In this document: piece after piece, positions 45,216 to 55,566 of the stretch
Layout of the letters: each line of letters opens with the position of its first letter
How positions within the stretch are numbered: the stretch's first letter is position 1
From: Erythrobacteraceae bacterium Alg239-R51
Lineage (GTDB): Bacteria > Pseudomonadota > Alphaproteobacteria > Sphingomonadales > Sphingomonadaceae
DNA: 64,000 bases
Assembly: GCA_947331495.1 (NCBI GenBank)
Contig: CAMZOI010000001.1
Span: forward strand, 930,001-994,000
Direction: 5' to 3'
Position numbers and translations under genes: made by a program
The notes under the pieces: model-generated
What the model was told of the DNA's origin: nothing
What the model saw: only the letters and a program-made list of their open reading frames with translations
Database searches by the model: none

Positions 45216-45233
45216 CGCCCATTGGCATGGGCG
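45216..45233 (+). other. Stable hairpin in the mraZ leader
   Basis: CGCCCAT, a TGGC loop and ATGGGCG form a perfect seven-bp stem 62 nt before the mraZ GTG. No T-run follows, so it is not a simple terminator. It would form in the transcript leader of the whole dcw cluster and might affect RNA stability or translation of mraZ. Confidence 0.45.
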
Positions 45234-45295
45234 GGGAGGGGGAAGTCGTGTCCGGAATGGAGGGTGTCGAACGCAAAGGCGCGAGGTCGGGGTAA

Positions 45296-45781
45296 GTGGC
45301 TTTCGGAGGATACAGCGGACAGGCCTATTCGCCCGCGGGCGAAAAAGGCCGGTTTGTGCTTCCGCCGCTGTTCCGCAAGGCGGTCAAGGAAAGCAGCGAT
45401 GGCCGCGTTCTATGCCTGATGAAGCATCCCGCCTGGTCATGTCTCGTCGGGTTCGGTACTAGCCGCAAGGACGAACTTGAAGATCAACTCGACCGGGAGG
45501 AAGATCGCGCCATCCGGTTGGGCCGGGACTTCGACCGCGACACGCGCGCGAGCCAGCTCTTCGGTTTTCAGGAAATGCCGTTCGACGACAGCGGTCGGTT
45601 CGTCATGCCCGATCACCTGCGCAGTCTCGGCAATATTGACGAGGGATTGTTCTTCCAGGGCGCGGGGCGCTTTTTCACTCTCTGGAACCCGGACGAACTG
45701 GCCAAGATGGGTGACGACTGGGCGGGTGCGAAAGCGGCCTGCGACAGCTTCCTCGCCGATGCGAAGAGAAAGCAGAAATGA
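45296..45781 (+). CDS. mraZ: Transcriptional regulator MraZ
   Basis: First gene of the dcw cluster, 161 aa, with two SpoVT/AbrB-like domains: [16 protein letters not shown] near the N-terminus and [18 protein letters not shown] later. It starts with GTG after a GGGGTAA ribosome site. MraZ forms a ring that binds repeats in its own promoter; candidates are listed at 45107. Its stop overlaps rsmH by four bases (ATGA). Confidence 0.93.
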   Translation: MAFGGYSGQAYSPAGEKGRFVLPPLFRKAVKESSDGRVLCLMKHPAWSCLVGFGTSRKDELEDQLDREEDRAIRLGRDFDRDTRASQLFGFQEMPFDDSGRFVMPDHLRSLGNIDEGLFFQGAGRFFTLWNPDELAKMGDDWAGAKAACDSFLADAKRKQK

Positions 45782-46713
45782 GCGCGCCGCACACTCCCGT
45801 GCTCCTCGACGAAGTCGTCGAAGCGCTCGATCCTCGGCCAAACGATGTACTGATCGACGCCACTTTCGGTGCTGGCGGCTATACGCGCGCCCTGCTGGAT
45901 CGTGGAGCGACGGTCCATGCGTTCGACCGGGATCCCGATGCCCTGTCATCGGGTCGCACCTGGCGCGAGACGGAGAAAAATCCGCCGCGCCTTTTTCTCC
46001 ACCCGCATCGCTTCTCGCAAATGTTCGACGTCATGGCGGAAGCGGGCGTGGCCAAGGTCGACGGGGTGGTAATGGATATCGGCGTGTCATCCATGCAACT
46101 CGACCAGCCACATCGGGGATTTGCCTTCTCTGCCGATGGTCCCCTCGACATGCGTATGAGCCAGGATGGCGCAAGTGCGGCTGATTTCCTCAACTCCGCT
46201 GACGAGAAGGCGATCGCCGACGTGCTCTATGAATTTGGCGAAGAGCGTCAGTCGCGCCGCGTAGCGCGCGCAATAGTCGCTGCGCGGCCACTTGAGACGA
46301 CTGGCGAACTGGCACGTGTGGTTCGCAATGCGCTGGGTTATCGGCCTCACGACAAGAAGGACCCGGCGACACGCAGTTTTCAGGCCATCAGAATTTACGT
46401 GAACGGCGAACTCGACGAACTGTCCCAAGGGCTGTCGGCTGCCGAACACCTGCTGCGTGAAGGTGGCCGCCTGGCGGTGGTCAGTTTCCACAGCCTCGAA
46501 GACCGGATCGTCAAGCGCTTCCTGCGCGAGGCATCCTCAACCCCGAGCGCTTCGCGCCACGTCCCAATGGCGGCGCAGGACGATCCGGTCTTCACCAAGA
46601 TCAGCAAGGCCATCAAGCCAGGCGAGAGCGAGCTCGCACGCAACCCGCGCGCCCGCTCCTCAGTGTTGCGCCACGCGGTGCGCACGGCCGCACCGGCCCG
46701 GGTGGCGGCATGA
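45778..46713 (+). CDS. rsmH: 16S rRNA (cytosine-1402-N4)-methyltransferase
   Basis: Methylates C1402 of 16S rRNA (formerly MraW), 311 aa. The SAM-binding motif is [30 protein letters not shown] and [14 protein letters not shown] are the family signatures. It overlaps mraZ and ftsL by four bases on either side. Confidence 0.96.
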   Translation: MSAPHTPVLLDEVVEALDPRPNDVLIDATFGAGGYTRALLDRGATVHAFDRDPDALSSGRTWRETEKNPPRLFLHPHRFSQMFDVMAEAGVAKVDGVVMDIGVSSMQLDQPHRGFAFSADGPLDMRMSQDGASAADFLNSADEKAIADVLYEFGEERQSRRVARAIVAARPLETTGELARVVRNALGYRPHDKKDPATRSFQAIRIYVNGELDELSQGLSAAEHLLREGGRLAVVSFHSLEDRIVKRFLREASSTPSASRHVPMAAQDDPVFTKISKAIKPGESELARNPRARSSVLRHAVRTAAPARVAA

Positions 46714-47210
46714 TGGCGGTTGGGTCCCGGGTCCGCCGGATCGGTTGGGCGGCAGCGCTTGGCTGCTGTTTTGCCTTGCTTCTTGCGCTCACCTTCCAGG
46801 TCAACAAGGTGAAAAGCGATGTGCGACTGACCGAACGCCAGATAATTGCGGTGCAGCAGGAACGCCTGATGCTTGAAACCGAATTTCAGACGCGGTCGAG
46901 CCAGCAACAATTGTCGGACTGGAATGCGGTCGAATTCGGCTATGGCGCACCGCGCGCAGACCAGTATCTTGAAAGCGAGCGACAATTGGCGGCGCTGGGC
47001 ACCCCCCGCGGCGTCGATGCGCCGAAGCCGGTAAGGCTTGCTCTCAACCGTCCGGAGCCCGAAGACGAAGGATTGCTTTCCGAATGGCTAGGTGACGACA
47101 ATGGCGCAGCCGACGAGCCGCCACGCCGCGAACTGAGCGCGACAAACCTTGCGCAGCGGCTGACCCGGCCGACTTCTCCTGTCGCCAGCCTGGCCGAGGT
47201 GAGCCAGTGA
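46710..47210 (+). CDS. ftsL: Cell division protein FtsL
   Basis: Divisome membrane protein, 166 aa. A short cytoplasmic N-terminus and one helix (about residues 12-30, [18 protein letters not shown]) are followed by a coiled-coil-like region ([20 protein letters not shown]), as in FtsL; the C-terminal half is variable and longer than in E. coli. Two ATGs are adjacent. It overlaps rsmH and ftsI by four bases each. Position between rsmH and ftsI supports the name. Confidence 0.85.
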   Translation: MMAVGSRVRRIGWAAALGCCFALLLALTFQVNKVKSDVRLTERQIIAVQQERLMLETEFQTRSSQQQLSDWNAVEFGYGAPRADQYLESERQLAALGTPRGVDAPKPVRLALNRPEPEDEGLLSEWLGDDNGAADEPPRRELSATNLAQRLTRPTSPVASLAEVSQ

Positions 47211-48976
47211 ACGCCTATTCCGGCTTTGCCGCGGCATTCGGGGCTGGTCGAGATGGACATGGCGCGGTGAGCATGGCTGCTCCTTCCGCACGTGTGCAAC
47301 TTGTCACCGAGCGCCATCGCGCCCTGGCCCAGGCGCGCTTGCGCGTGTTGTGGATCGTGCTCGGTTTCGTGTTCGTGGCGCTTCTGGCTATGCTGCGCAT
47401 CGGCTACCTCGGCCTGTCCGACCCCGGTTCGCGTGCGACCAGCCTGGCAGAAGCGTTGTTGCCGCCCCGCGGAGAGATCGTCGACCGCAATGGCGTTGCG
47501 CTCGCCCGTGCCTTCCCGGCATATGCGCTGTGGTTCAATCCACAGGCCCTCGGTGAAGGTGAAGACCCGCTGGTACGCAATCCGGCGGACATCGCCCGGC
47601 AACTGAAAACTGTCTTTCCCGATCTCGATGAAGAACGCATCGCATTGCAACTCGCCAACGGCGAGCAGGGCTATATCCGTCGCAGGGTCTTGCCCGAAGA
47701 AGCCAACCGGGTGCAGGAAATCGGCGAACTCGCGCTTGAAATGCCGATGGAAGATGATCGCCACTATCCGCAAGGCAAGATGGCCGCACATGTGCTCGGA
47801 TACGTCGCTGCCGATGGCAAGGGGCGTGTCGGGATGGAACAGGTGCTCGACGCGCATCTGTCCGATCCGGTCTCGCGCGGGACACCGGTGGCGTTGTCTA
47901 TCGATAGCCGGGTTCAGGGTGCGCTGGAAGATGAGCTGCGCCGGGGCATGAAACTGGTCCAGGCACAAGGCGGTGCGGGTATCGTGCTCGATGTCGACAC
48001 GGGCGAGGTTCTGGCGCTCGCCAGCCTTCCCGAATTCGATCCCAACAAGATCGACGAGCGCGGGCAGAGCCTGATGTTCAACCGCGTGACCAATCAGGTT
48101 TACGAATTGGGATCAACCTTCAAACCGCTGTCCGTCGCCGCCGCGATCGATGCAGGCGTAGTGCGCGATTTCGGAAAGCAGTGGGACGCCTCGCCGGTCA
48201 AGGTTGGCCGGTTCGCCATCAAGGATAGCCATGCGATGGGTCCGACGCTGAATGTCGTCGAGACCTTGATCCACTCCTCGAACACGGTGACCGCCCGGAT
48301 TGCCGACGCTCTGGGACCGGAGCGGATGCGGCGCTACATGATCGACATGGGCATGAACGAGCGCCCCTATATCGAACTGCCTGCAAAGGGATTTCCGATC
48401 TGGCCGGGCGATAACTGGCCGCGTCTGCGCAGCATGACGGTAAGTTATGGTCACGGAATCGCGGTCACGCCGCTGCATCTGGCCAGCGCCTATGCGGCGA
48501 TGGTGAATGGCGGTATCTGGCGTCCGGCGACCTTGCGGAAGCTCGCACCGGGTGAAGCACCGCAAGGGCGCCGCGTTTTCAAGGCTTCAACCTCGAGCCG
48601 GATGCGGCAATTGCTGCGCGCCATCTCGGTCTATGGCACCGGGCGCAATGCCAATGCCCATGGCTATCGCGTGGGTGGCAAGACCGGTTCGGCAGAGAAG
48701 CCCGGGGGAAGCGCCGGTTATCGCAAGACCGCGCTGGTCTCGACCTTCGCTGCGGCATTTCCGATGGACCGTCCGCGCTATGTGGTCATCGCGATGCTCG
48801 ATGAACCGCGCGGTACCCTGGCCAGTTCCTATCAGCGCACTGCTGCCTGGAACGCCGCGCCCATCGTCGGGCGGCTGGTGCCGCGCATCGGTCCGCTGAT
48901 CGGTGTGCGTCCGGACGATACGCGCGATATCGATCTTTCGGACATCAAGCCCCTGATACCGGAGACAGACCAATGA
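47207..48976 (+). CDS. ftsI: Division-specific peptidoglycan transpeptidase FtsI (PBP3)
   Basis: Septal PBP of 589 aa. After a cytoplasmic tail and a helix (about residues 45-65) come the PBP dimerisation domain (RGEIVDRNGVALAR) and the transpeptidase domain with the active-site serine S303 in GSTFKPLS, the SSNT motif (IHSSNTVTAR) and KTG (K492 in VGGKTGSAEK). It starts with GTG overlapping ftsL. Works with FtsW in septal wall synthesis. Confidence 0.96.
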   Translation: MNAYSGFAAAFGAGRDGHGAVSMAAPSARVQLVTERHRALAQARLRVLWIVLGFVFVALLAMLRIGYLGLSDPGSRATSLAEALLPPRGEIVDRNGVALARAFPAYALWFNPQALGEGEDPLVRNPADIARQLKTVFPDLDEERIALQLANGEQGYIRRRVLPEEANRVQEIGELALEMPMEDDRHYPQGKMAAHVLGYVAADGKGRVGMEQVLDAHLSDPVSRGTPVALSIDSRVQGALEDELRRGMKLVQAQGGAGIVLDVDTGEVLALASLPEFDPNKIDERGQSLMFNRVTNQVYELGSTFKPLSVAAAIDAGVVRDFGKQWDASPVKVGRFAIKDSHAMGPTLNVVETLIHSSNTVTARIADALGPERMRRYMIDMGMNERPYIELPAKGFPIWPGDNWPRLRSMTVSYGHGIAVTPLHLASAYAAMVNGGIWRPATLRKLAPGEAPQGRRVFKASTSSRMRQLLRAISVYGTGRNANAHGYRVGGKTGSAEKPGGSAGYRKTALVSTFAAAFPMDRPRYVVIAMLDEPRGTLASSYQRTAAWNAAPIVGRLVPRIGPLIGVRPDDTRDIDLSDIKPLIPETDQ

Positions 48977-50448
48977 AGCTGAGCAAGCTTTGTCAGGCGG
49001 CCGGGTTGAACTGCGAAGGCGATGACGCCGAAGTGACCGGTTTTGCAATCGACAACCGCAAGGTTGCACCTGGAACCGTCTTCGGCGCGTTTCAAGGTAG
49101 CCAGGTCAATGGCGAGGACTTCATTCCTGCCGCTGTAGACGCCGGGGCAATAGCAGTGGTCGCCCGGCCTGAAGCTTCCGTATCGGGTGCGCTTCACATC
49201 GCCGATGGTACTCCCCGCCGCGCCTTCGCCGCATTGGCGGCGCAGTTCTTTTCGCCCGTGCCAGAGCATATCGTCGCGGTCACCGGGACCAACGGAAAGA
49301 CCTCCACGGTGGAGATGACCCGCCAGATCTGGCGCATGGCCGGCGAACGCGCGGCCTCGATCGGAACACTTGGCGTCACGACCCCCGACGAAAGCGTCTC
49401 CACCGGCTTGACCACGCCCGACATCGTTACATTTCTGTCCAATCTGAGCGGTCTTGCGCGCGAGGGTGTGACCCACGTCGCCTATGAGGCATCAAGCCAC
49501 GGCCTGTCGCAATTCCGCAACGAGGGCATTCCGGTCAAAGCCGCAGCTTTCACCAATTTCAGTCGCGACCACCTCGATTATCACGCCGATATGGAAGAAT
49601 ATTTCGCGGCGAAGATGCGCTTGTTCAGCGAAGTGATTTCCGACGATGCCACTGCCGTCATATGGATGGGGGCGGGCGACAGCGGCTGGAATGCACGCGT
49701 CGCCGAGCAGGCCGAGCAGCGCGGCCTCGATGTCATGACCGTCGGGGAGCAGGGCCGGGATATTCGCCTGACCCGACGCGAGCCGACGCAGCTCGGCCAG
49801 TCGTTGACGGTCGAACATGACGGGACAGAGAAAACGATCAACCTGCCCCTGATCGGCGCATACCAGGTATCGAACGCGCTTACCGCAGCGGGATTGGCAC
49901 TAGCCACGGGCATCGAGGCCAGCCTCGTATGGGACGCCGTTGTGCGGCTTCAACCGGTGCGCGGGCGGCTTGAAAGGGCGGTCATCGCGCCTTCGGGTGC
50001 GCCGGTCTACGTCGATTACGCGCATACGCCCGATGCGCTCGAAGCAGCGGTCAGCGCTTTGCGACCGCATGTCGGCGGCAGGCTGATAACCGTCTTCGGG
50101 GCCGGGGGCGATCGCGATCACGGCAAGCGCGCAGCAATGGGAGAGGCAGCTGCAAGGACGAGCGATCTGGTCATCGTGACCGATGACAATCCCCGCGGCG
50201 AACATGCTGCGGATATCCGCAGCCAGGTGCTTGAAGGTGCGCCGCGAGCGCGCGAAATAGGCGGGAGGCGCGAAGCAATTCGCGAGGCCATAAGGACAGC
50301 TGGCTCGGACGATATCGTGCTCGTCGCCGGCAAGGGACACGAAACGGGTCAGATCATCGGATCGGGAGAAAACATGCGGGTCCTTCCCTTCGACGACGTC
50401 GAAGTTGCGCGCGAATGCGCTGCGCAGATCGTGCGAGGTGACGCGTGA
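48973..50448 (+). CDS. murE: UDP-MurNAc-tripeptide synthetase MurE, meso-DAP type
   Basis: Adds the third stem-peptide residue; 491 aa. The ATP loop GTNGKT is at residues 105-110 and the specificity motif DNPR at 405-408, which marks meso-diaminopimelate rather than lysine. YEASSHGLSQ and YAHTPDALE are further Mur ligase blocks. It overlaps ftsI and murF by four bases. Confidence 0.97.
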   Translation: MKLSKLCQAAGLNCEGDDAEVTGFAIDNRKVAPGTVFGAFQGSQVNGEDFIPAAVDAGAIAVVARPEASVSGALHIADGTPRRAFAALAAQFFSPVPEHIVAVTGTNGKTSTVEMTRQIWRMAGERAASIGTLGVTTPDESVSTGLTTPDIVTFLSNLSGLAREGVTHVAYEASSHGLSQFRNEGIPVKAAAFTNFSRDHLDYHADMEEYFAAKMRLFSEVISDDATAVIWMGAGDSGWNARVAEQAEQRGLDVMTVGEQGRDIRLTRREPTQLGQSLTVEHDGTEKTINLPLIGAYQVSNALTAAGLALATGIEASLVWDAVVRLQPVRGRLERAVIAPSGAPVYVDYAHTPDALEAAVSALRPHVGGRLITVFGAGGDRDHGKRAAMGEAAARTSDLVIVTDDNPRGEHAADIRSQVLEGAPRAREIGGRREAIREAIRTAGSDDIVLVAGKGHETGQIIGSGENMRVLPFDDVEVARECAAQIVRGDA

Positions 50449-51911
50449 GCGCAGCTATTCTGCGGCATCCGGCCTATGTCGAATGGCCGGCCGATCCGCG
50501 CGACCGGCTGCCGCTGACGTTGTGGGATGCGCAGTCGATTGCCGAAGCGGTCGGCGGCATTGCCAGTCACGATTTTCAGGTCGCAGGCGTCGAGATGGAC
50601 AGCCGCGATGTGGTCAATGGCGATCTGTTCGTGGCGCTCAAGGGCGAGGCGATGGACGGTCATCGCTTTGTCGACAAGGCTTTCGAAAACGGTGCCACGG
50701 CGGCCTTGGTCGATCGCCCGGTCGATTGGCCGCATATCCTGGTCGACGATACCACCCGGGCGCTGAAGGCACTTGCCCGCGCATCGCGCGAGCGGACCGA
50801 TGCGAAAATCATCGGCGTCACCGGATCGGTCGGCAAAACGGGCGTGAAGGAAGCGATCTTCGCCGCGCTGGAGCGTGCCAGTCGCGGTGCGGCGCATCGT
50901 TCGACCCGCAGCTACAACAACCATGTCGGCGTTCCGCTCAGCCTTGCCCGCATGCCGGCGCGCAGCCGCTATGGCGTTTTCGAAATGGGTATGAACCACG
51001 CAGGCGAGATCGAAGACCTTACCACGCAGGTCCGCCCGCACGTTGCCGTGATCACGACGATAGCGCCTGCGCATATCGAGAACCTGGGCAGCATGGAGGC
51101 CATTGCAGCCGCCAAGGCTGAAATCTTCGCCGGGATTGAACCAGGCGGTACGGCGGTCATCCCGACCGACACCGAACATTATCAGCAATTGCGCGGCGCG
51201 GCGCGCAAGGCGGGCGCGAAAATCATGAGTTTCGGCAAGGCGCGCCATGCCGACATGCGCCTTCTCGACGCGATCCCAAGCGCCAATGGCGGCAGTCTCG
51301 TCACTTGCGAATTTTCGGGCGGACGGCTGTGTTTTACCGTAGCCGAGCCGGGCGAACACTGGGTGATGAATGCGCTTTGCGTCATGGCCGCGGTACGCGC
51401 AGCGGGTGGCGATATGGCTACAACCGGCCTTGCCCTCGCCGAGATGGGCGGGCTCAAGGGCCGCGGCGCGCGCCATGGCATCGACGCGCCGGGCGGCAAG
51501 GCGATGCTGATCGATGAAAGCTACAATGCGAACCCGGCCAGCATGCGGGCAACGCTGGCCCAGCTAGGTCAAACCCCTTCCGGGCGGCGCGTGGCGGTGC
51601 TCGGCGCGATGAAGGAGCTGGGCGATTTCGCGCCGAAGTTCCATGCTGCCCTTGCCGAACCTCTGGTGGCGGCAGACGTCGACTTTGCTGTTATCGTTGG
51701 CGAGGAAATGTCTGCGCTCGCACGCGAATTGGGGAAAGCCACCGGCGCATCGCTTGGCAAGCCGTTCGAGTGGGCGCATTGCCACAACGCTGACGAGGCG
51801 ATCGAATTGCTCGAGGATTTCGGCATTGTCGCAGGCGATGCCGTGCTGGTGAAGGGCTCAAATTCGGTCGGGCTTGGCAGGCTTGTGGATCATTTCACGC
51901 GCGCGCGATAG
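50445..51911 (+). CDS. murF: UDP-MurNAc-tripeptide-D-Ala-D-Ala ligase MurF
   Basis: Adds D-Ala-D-Ala to complete the pentapeptide; 488 aa. The ATP loop reads GVTGSVGKTGVKEAI, and FEMGMNHAGEIEDL and DESYNANPASMRA are the MurF marks. GTG start in the murE stop. It is one of only two places in the cluster with a gap after it: 18 nt before mraY. Confidence 0.96.
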   Translation: MSAAILRHPAYVEWPADPRDRLPLTLWDAQSIAEAVGGIASHDFQVAGVEMDSRDVVNGDLFVALKGEAMDGHRFVDKAFENGATAALVDRPVDWPHILVDDTTRALKALARASRERTDAKIIGVTGSVGKTGVKEAIFAALERASRGAAHRSTRSYNNHVGVPLSLARMPARSRYGVFEMGMNHAGEIEDLTTQVRPHVAVITTIAPAHIENLGSMEAIAAAKAEIFAGIEPGGTAVIPTDTEHYQQLRGAARKAGAKIMSFGKARHADMRLLDAIPSANGGSLVTCEFSGGRLCFTVAEPGEHWVMNALCVMAAVRAAGGDMATTGLALAEMGGLKGRGARHGIDAPGGKAMLIDESYNANPASMRATLAQLGQTPSGRRVAVLGAMKELGDFAPKFHAALAEPLVAADVDFAVIVGEEMSALARELGKATGASLGKPFEWAHCHNADEAIELLEDFGIVAGDAVLVKGSNSVGLGRLVDHFTRAR

Positions 51912-51929
51912 GCGCACCGAGAGGCTCGA

Positions 51930-53000
51930 TTGCTCTATTTCCTCGCCGAATGGTTGAACTTCGAAGGTGTCTTCAACCTCGTGCGCTATCAGACCTTCAG
52001 GGCCGGGGCGACGTTGATGACCGCGCTCGTCATCGGTTTGCTGATCGGGCCGCGCTTCATCGCTATGCTGCGTGTGAGGCAGGGCAAGGGTCAGCCGATC
52101 CGGGCGGATGGACCACAAAGCCATCAGGCCAAGGTGGGCACGCCGACCATGGGCGGGCTGATGATCCTCGTAGCCCTGTTCCTGTCGGTGTTGATCTGGA
52201 TGGACCTCAACAGTCCGTTCGTATGGGCGTGCCTTGCAGTAACAGGTGGGTTCGGCCTGATCGGCTTTCTCGACGATTACGACAAGGTGACCAAGGCCAG
52301 CCACAAGGGGGTCTCCGCGCGAACGCGCCTGCTTGCAGAGTTTCTCGTCGCGGGCATTGCATCCTACATCGTCGTCAGCCAGATCAACACCTTCGTCTAT
52401 GTTCCGTTCGTCAACGACTTCGGTATCGAGCTTGGTCCGTTCTATTACGTGTTTGCCGCGGTCGTAATCGTCGGTGCGGGCAATGCGGTGAACCTGACCG
52501 ACGGGCTCGACGGTCTGGCGACCATGCCGGTCATCATTGCTGCCGGCACGTTCGCGATCATTTCCTACCTCGTAGGCCGGGTGGATTATTCCGGATATCT
52601 CGGCATTCCCTATGTCGAAGGCGCGGGGGAACTGGCAATTTTCTGCGCGTCGATCATGGGGGCGGGGCTCGCCTTTCTTTGGTTCAACGCGCCGCCTGCT
52701 GCGGTCTTCATGGGAGATACCGGATCGTTGGCCCTCGGCGGCGCACTGGGCGCGATTGCAGTGGCGACGCATCACGAGGTGGTGCTGGCGATTGTCGGCG
52801 GTTTGTTCGTGTTCGAGGCGCTGTCGGTCATCATCCAGGTCTTCTGGTTCAAGCGCACCGGCAGGCGGGTCTTCCGCATGGCACCGATCCACCATCATTT
52901 CGAGCAGCTCGGCTGGAGCGAGAGCAAGGTGGTCATCCGGTTCTGGATCGTCGCGATCATCCTCGCCATGATCGGGTTGTCGACGCTGAAACTGCGATGA
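51930..53000 (+). CDS. mraY: Phospho-MurNAc-pentapeptide transferase MraY
   Basis: Polytopic enzyme that makes lipid I on undecaprenyl phosphate; 356 aa, about ten helices. Catalytic aspartates lie in [11 protein letters not shown] and [24 protein letters not shown] is the histidine loop. It starts with TTG after GAGAGG. The stop overlaps the murD ATG (ATGA). Confidence 0.97.
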   Translation: MLYFLAEWLNFEGVFNLVRYQTFRAGATLMTALVIGLLIGPRFIAMLRVRQGKGQPIRADGPQSHQAKVGTPTMGGLMILVALFLSVLIWMDLNSPFVWACLAVTGGFGLIGFLDDYDKVTKASHKGVSARTRLLAEFLVAGIASYIVVSQINTFVYVPFVNDFGIELGPFYYVFAAVVIVGAGNAVNLTDGLDGLATMPVIIAAGTFAIISYLVGRVDYSGYLGIPYVEGAGELAIFCASIMGAGLAFLWFNAPPAAVFMGDTGSLALGGALGAIAVATHHEVVLAIVGGLFVFEALSVIIQVFWFKRTGRRVFRMAPIHHHFEQLGWSESKVVIRFWIVAIILAMIGLSTLKLR

Positions 53001-54304
53001 TCACTTCGCCAGCCTTCTCGGGAAAGAAATACGCGGTGCTCGGCCTCGCGCGGTCGGGCAGGGCGGTGGTGGAGAGCCTGTTGGCGAGCGGCGCCGAGGT
53101 GCTGGCGTGGGACGAGCGCGCCGAAGCGCGCGAGCCTTTCGTGGGCCGCGTCGCGCTGGCCGATCCGCTGGAAACCGATCTGAGCGGATACGAGGGCATG
53201 GTGGTCAGCCCCGGCGTGCCGCTCAACACCCACCCTATCAAGCCGCATGCCGACAGCTTCGGCGTGCCGGTGATCGGCGATATCGAACTTTTCGCGCAGG
53301 CGCGGGGCGACCTGCCGCCGCACAAGGTCGTCGGGATTACCGGCACCAACGGCAAGTCGACGACCACCGCGCTGGTCCACCACATCCTCAAGACCGCAGG
53401 CGTGCCGACCACCATGGGCGGCAATATCGGCCTGCCCATCCTGGAGCAGGAGCCGTTGGCGCCAAATGACAATGGGGTCAGCGTCTATGTGCTGGAGCTG
53501 TCGAGCTACCAGATCGACCTGACCCTTTCGCTCGACTGCGATGTGGCGGTGCTGCTCAACATCACACCGGATCACCTGGATCGGTATGGTGGCGATTTCC
53601 ATGCCTATGCTGCAAGCAAGGCGCGCTTGTTCGAGATGCAGTCGCCTCGGCGCTTCGCTATCGTCGATTATCGCGCCGAAGCTGACGAAAACGTTCTGGA
53701 CAACGCCGAAAATCCGTTGATCCAGTTCATAGGCGACATCGATGTGGGTGCCCCGTCTGACTGGCCTGCCCTGCAGGGGCCGCACAACCACCAGAACGCT
53801 GCCGCCGCTTCGGCGGTGTGCCGCAGCCTTGGGTTGACCGACGAGCAAATCGCCGAGGGACTCCGCACTTTCCCCGGCCTCCCGCATCGCATGGAGCGGG
53901 TCGCCGAGATCGGCGGGGTGGCTTTCGTCAACGACAGCAAGGGCACCAATACCGCTGCCTCCGCCCCTGCATTGGCGGCGTTCGACAACATCCACTGGAT
54001 CGTCGGCGGTCTGGCGAAAGAGGCGGGTCTGGGCGAGTGCGAGGCCGAGCTGGGGCACGTGAAAGCGGCCTATACCATCGGCCAGGCGGGCGAGGATTTT
54101 GCGCGGGCACTGCTAGAAAAGGTGCCGATCATACGCTCGATTACGCTCGAACAGGCGGTGTTCGACGCTTCCACTGCCGCCGAGCGGGGCGATACCATCC
54201 TGCTGTCTCCCGCTTGCGCCAGTTTCGACCAGTATCGCGACTTCGAAGCGCGCGGCGAGCACTTCCGCGAGCTTGTCATGGCACTGGAGGAGCGGGCGGC
54301 ATGA
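52997..54304 (+). CDS. murD: UDP-MurNAc-L-Ala-D-Glu ligase MurD
   Basis: Adds D-glutamate to UDP-MurNAc-L-Ala; 435 aa. The ATP loop [27 protein letters not shown] and [11 protein letters not shown] identify it. I place the ATG at 52997 overlapping the mraY stop; a long open frame further upstream is antiphase to mraY and not real. It overlaps ftsW by four bases. Confidence 0.96.
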   Translation: MITSPAFSGKKYAVLGLARSGRAVVESLLASGAEVLAWDERAEAREPFVGRVALADPLETDLSGYEGMVVSPGVPLNTHPIKPHADSFGVPVIGDIELFAQARGDLPPHKVVGITGTNGKSTTTALVHHILKTAGVPTTMGGNIGLPILEQEPLAPNDNGVSVYVLELSSYQIDLTLSLDCDVAVLLNITPDHLDRYGGDFHAYAASKARLFEMQSPRRFAIVDYRAEADENVLDNAENPLIQFIGDIDVGAPSDWPALQGPHNHQNAAAASAVCRSLGLTDEQIAEGLRTFPGLPHRMERVAEIGGVAFVNDSKGTNTAASAPALAAFDNIHWIVGGLAKEAGLGECEAELGHVKAAYTIGQAGEDFARALLEKVPIIRSITLEQAVFDASTAAERGDTILLSPACASFDQYRDFEARGEHFRELVMALEERAA

Positions 54305-55566
54305 CGACCATGCAACCCTACGTTCCCGGCAAGCGCCAGCCGGCGCACATGCCGCGCGGTCGACTCTCGCGCTGGTCGCAGCTCAAGATATGGTGGCGCG
54401 AAATCGATCGGGTGCTGTTGCTGCTGGTGCTGTTGCTGATGAGCTTCGGCACGATCGCGGTGGCCGCTGCCTCGCCCGCCAGTGCCAACCGGCTTTCGAC
54501 CGCAAACGAAACGCTCGATCCGCTGTATTTCTTCTACCGCCACATTGCCTGGCAGCTTCTCGGTCTTGGCACGATGGTCGGCATCTCGCTGCTCAGCCGC
54601 GAGAACGCACGGCGATTGAGCATCGTGCTGACCGTGGCGATGACCGGACTGTTGTTTCTGGTTCCGTTCATCGGCGTCGAGATCAACGGGGCGCGTCGCT
54701 GGATCAATCTGGGCATGCAGTTCCAGCCGTCCGAGTTCCTCAAGCCGGCGTTTGCGGTCACCATGGCCTGGATTCTTGCCTGGCGAATGCGCGATCCGAA
54801 CCTTCCCGTTCTGGGCATTGCCACCGCTCTGGTCGGTCTGGTCGCCGCGCTAATGATGCTCCAGCCCAATTTCGGCGGCACGATACTCTTCGGAGGGGTT
54901 TGGTTCGTCCTGGCGGTCCTGTCGGGCGTAGACCTGAAACGGCTCGGTGGACTGCTGGGCGGCGTAATCGTCGGCCTCGCCGCGACCTATTTTCTCTACG
55001 ACAATGCGCGCCATCGCATCGATGCTTTCCTGGGTGGGGGCACCGCCTATGACCAGGTGGACCTTGCCAGCAGGACTTTGCTCGCGGGTGGCTGGACGGG
55101 CGCGGGCTATGGTCTGGGTATTCGCAAGATGAGCCTGCCCGAAGCGCACACCGACTACATATTCAGCGTGATCGGCGAGGAATTCGGCCTGATCGCCTGC
55201 GCGGTCATCGTGATCCTCTATCTCGCCATCATCGCGCGGGTGCTGACCCGACTGGTGGACGAGGAAGACCTGTTCGCGCTACTTGCCGGGGCCGGATTGA
55301 CCGCGCTGCTCGGCGGCCAGGCCTTTATCAACATGCTCGTCAATCTGCAGCTTTTCCCGTCGAAGGGAATGACGCTACCGCTGGTAAGCTACGGGGGTTC
55401 GTCCACCATTGCGGTATGTCTGCTCGTCGGTCTGCTATTGGCCGTGACGCGGCGAAACCCGTTCCTGAAAAGCCGGACCAAGGGGCTTGGCGACATGCTC
55501 GGTTTCGGGCAGGCGAAGCCGATGACGAACAAACCGGATCGATCGCGCCGGGAGATTTTTCCTTGA
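54301..55566 (+). CDS. ftsW: Peptidoglycan glycosyltransferase FtsW
   Basis: SEDS-family polymerase of septal peptidoglycan; 421 aa with about ten helices. Marks are GARRWINLGMQFQPSEFLKP (with the SEDS signature), and the C-terminal LPLVSYGGSSTIAVCLLVGL. It works with FtsI. ATG 54301 overlaps the murD stop and its own stop overlaps the murG TTG. Confidence 0.95.
   Translation: MTTMQPYVPGKRQPAHMPRGRLSRWSQLKIWWREIDRVLLLLVLLLMSFGTIAVAAASPASANRLSTANETLDPLYFFYRHIAWQLLGLGTMVGISLLSRENARRLSIVLTVAMTGLLFLVPFIGVEINGARRWINLGMQFQPSEFLKPAFAVTMAWILAWRMRDPNLPVLGIATALVGLVAALMMLQPNFGGTILFGGVWFVLAVLSGVDLKRLGGLLGGVIVGLAATYFLYDNARHRIDAFLGGGTAYDQVDLASRTLLAGGWTGAGYGLGIRKMSLPEAHTDYIFSVIGEEFGLIACAVIVILYLAIIARVLTRLVDEEDLFALLAGAGLTALLGGQAFINMLVNLQLFPSKGMTLPLVSYGGSSTIAVCLLVGLLLAVTRRNPFLKSRTKGLGDMLGFGQAKPMTNKPDRSRREIFP

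Noticed and set aside
44948..45295. Possible RNase P RNA or other known structured RNA upstream of mraZ
   Set aside because: The gap is too short and lacks the conserved GGAAAGTCCGG and ACAGAA blocks of RNase P RNA.
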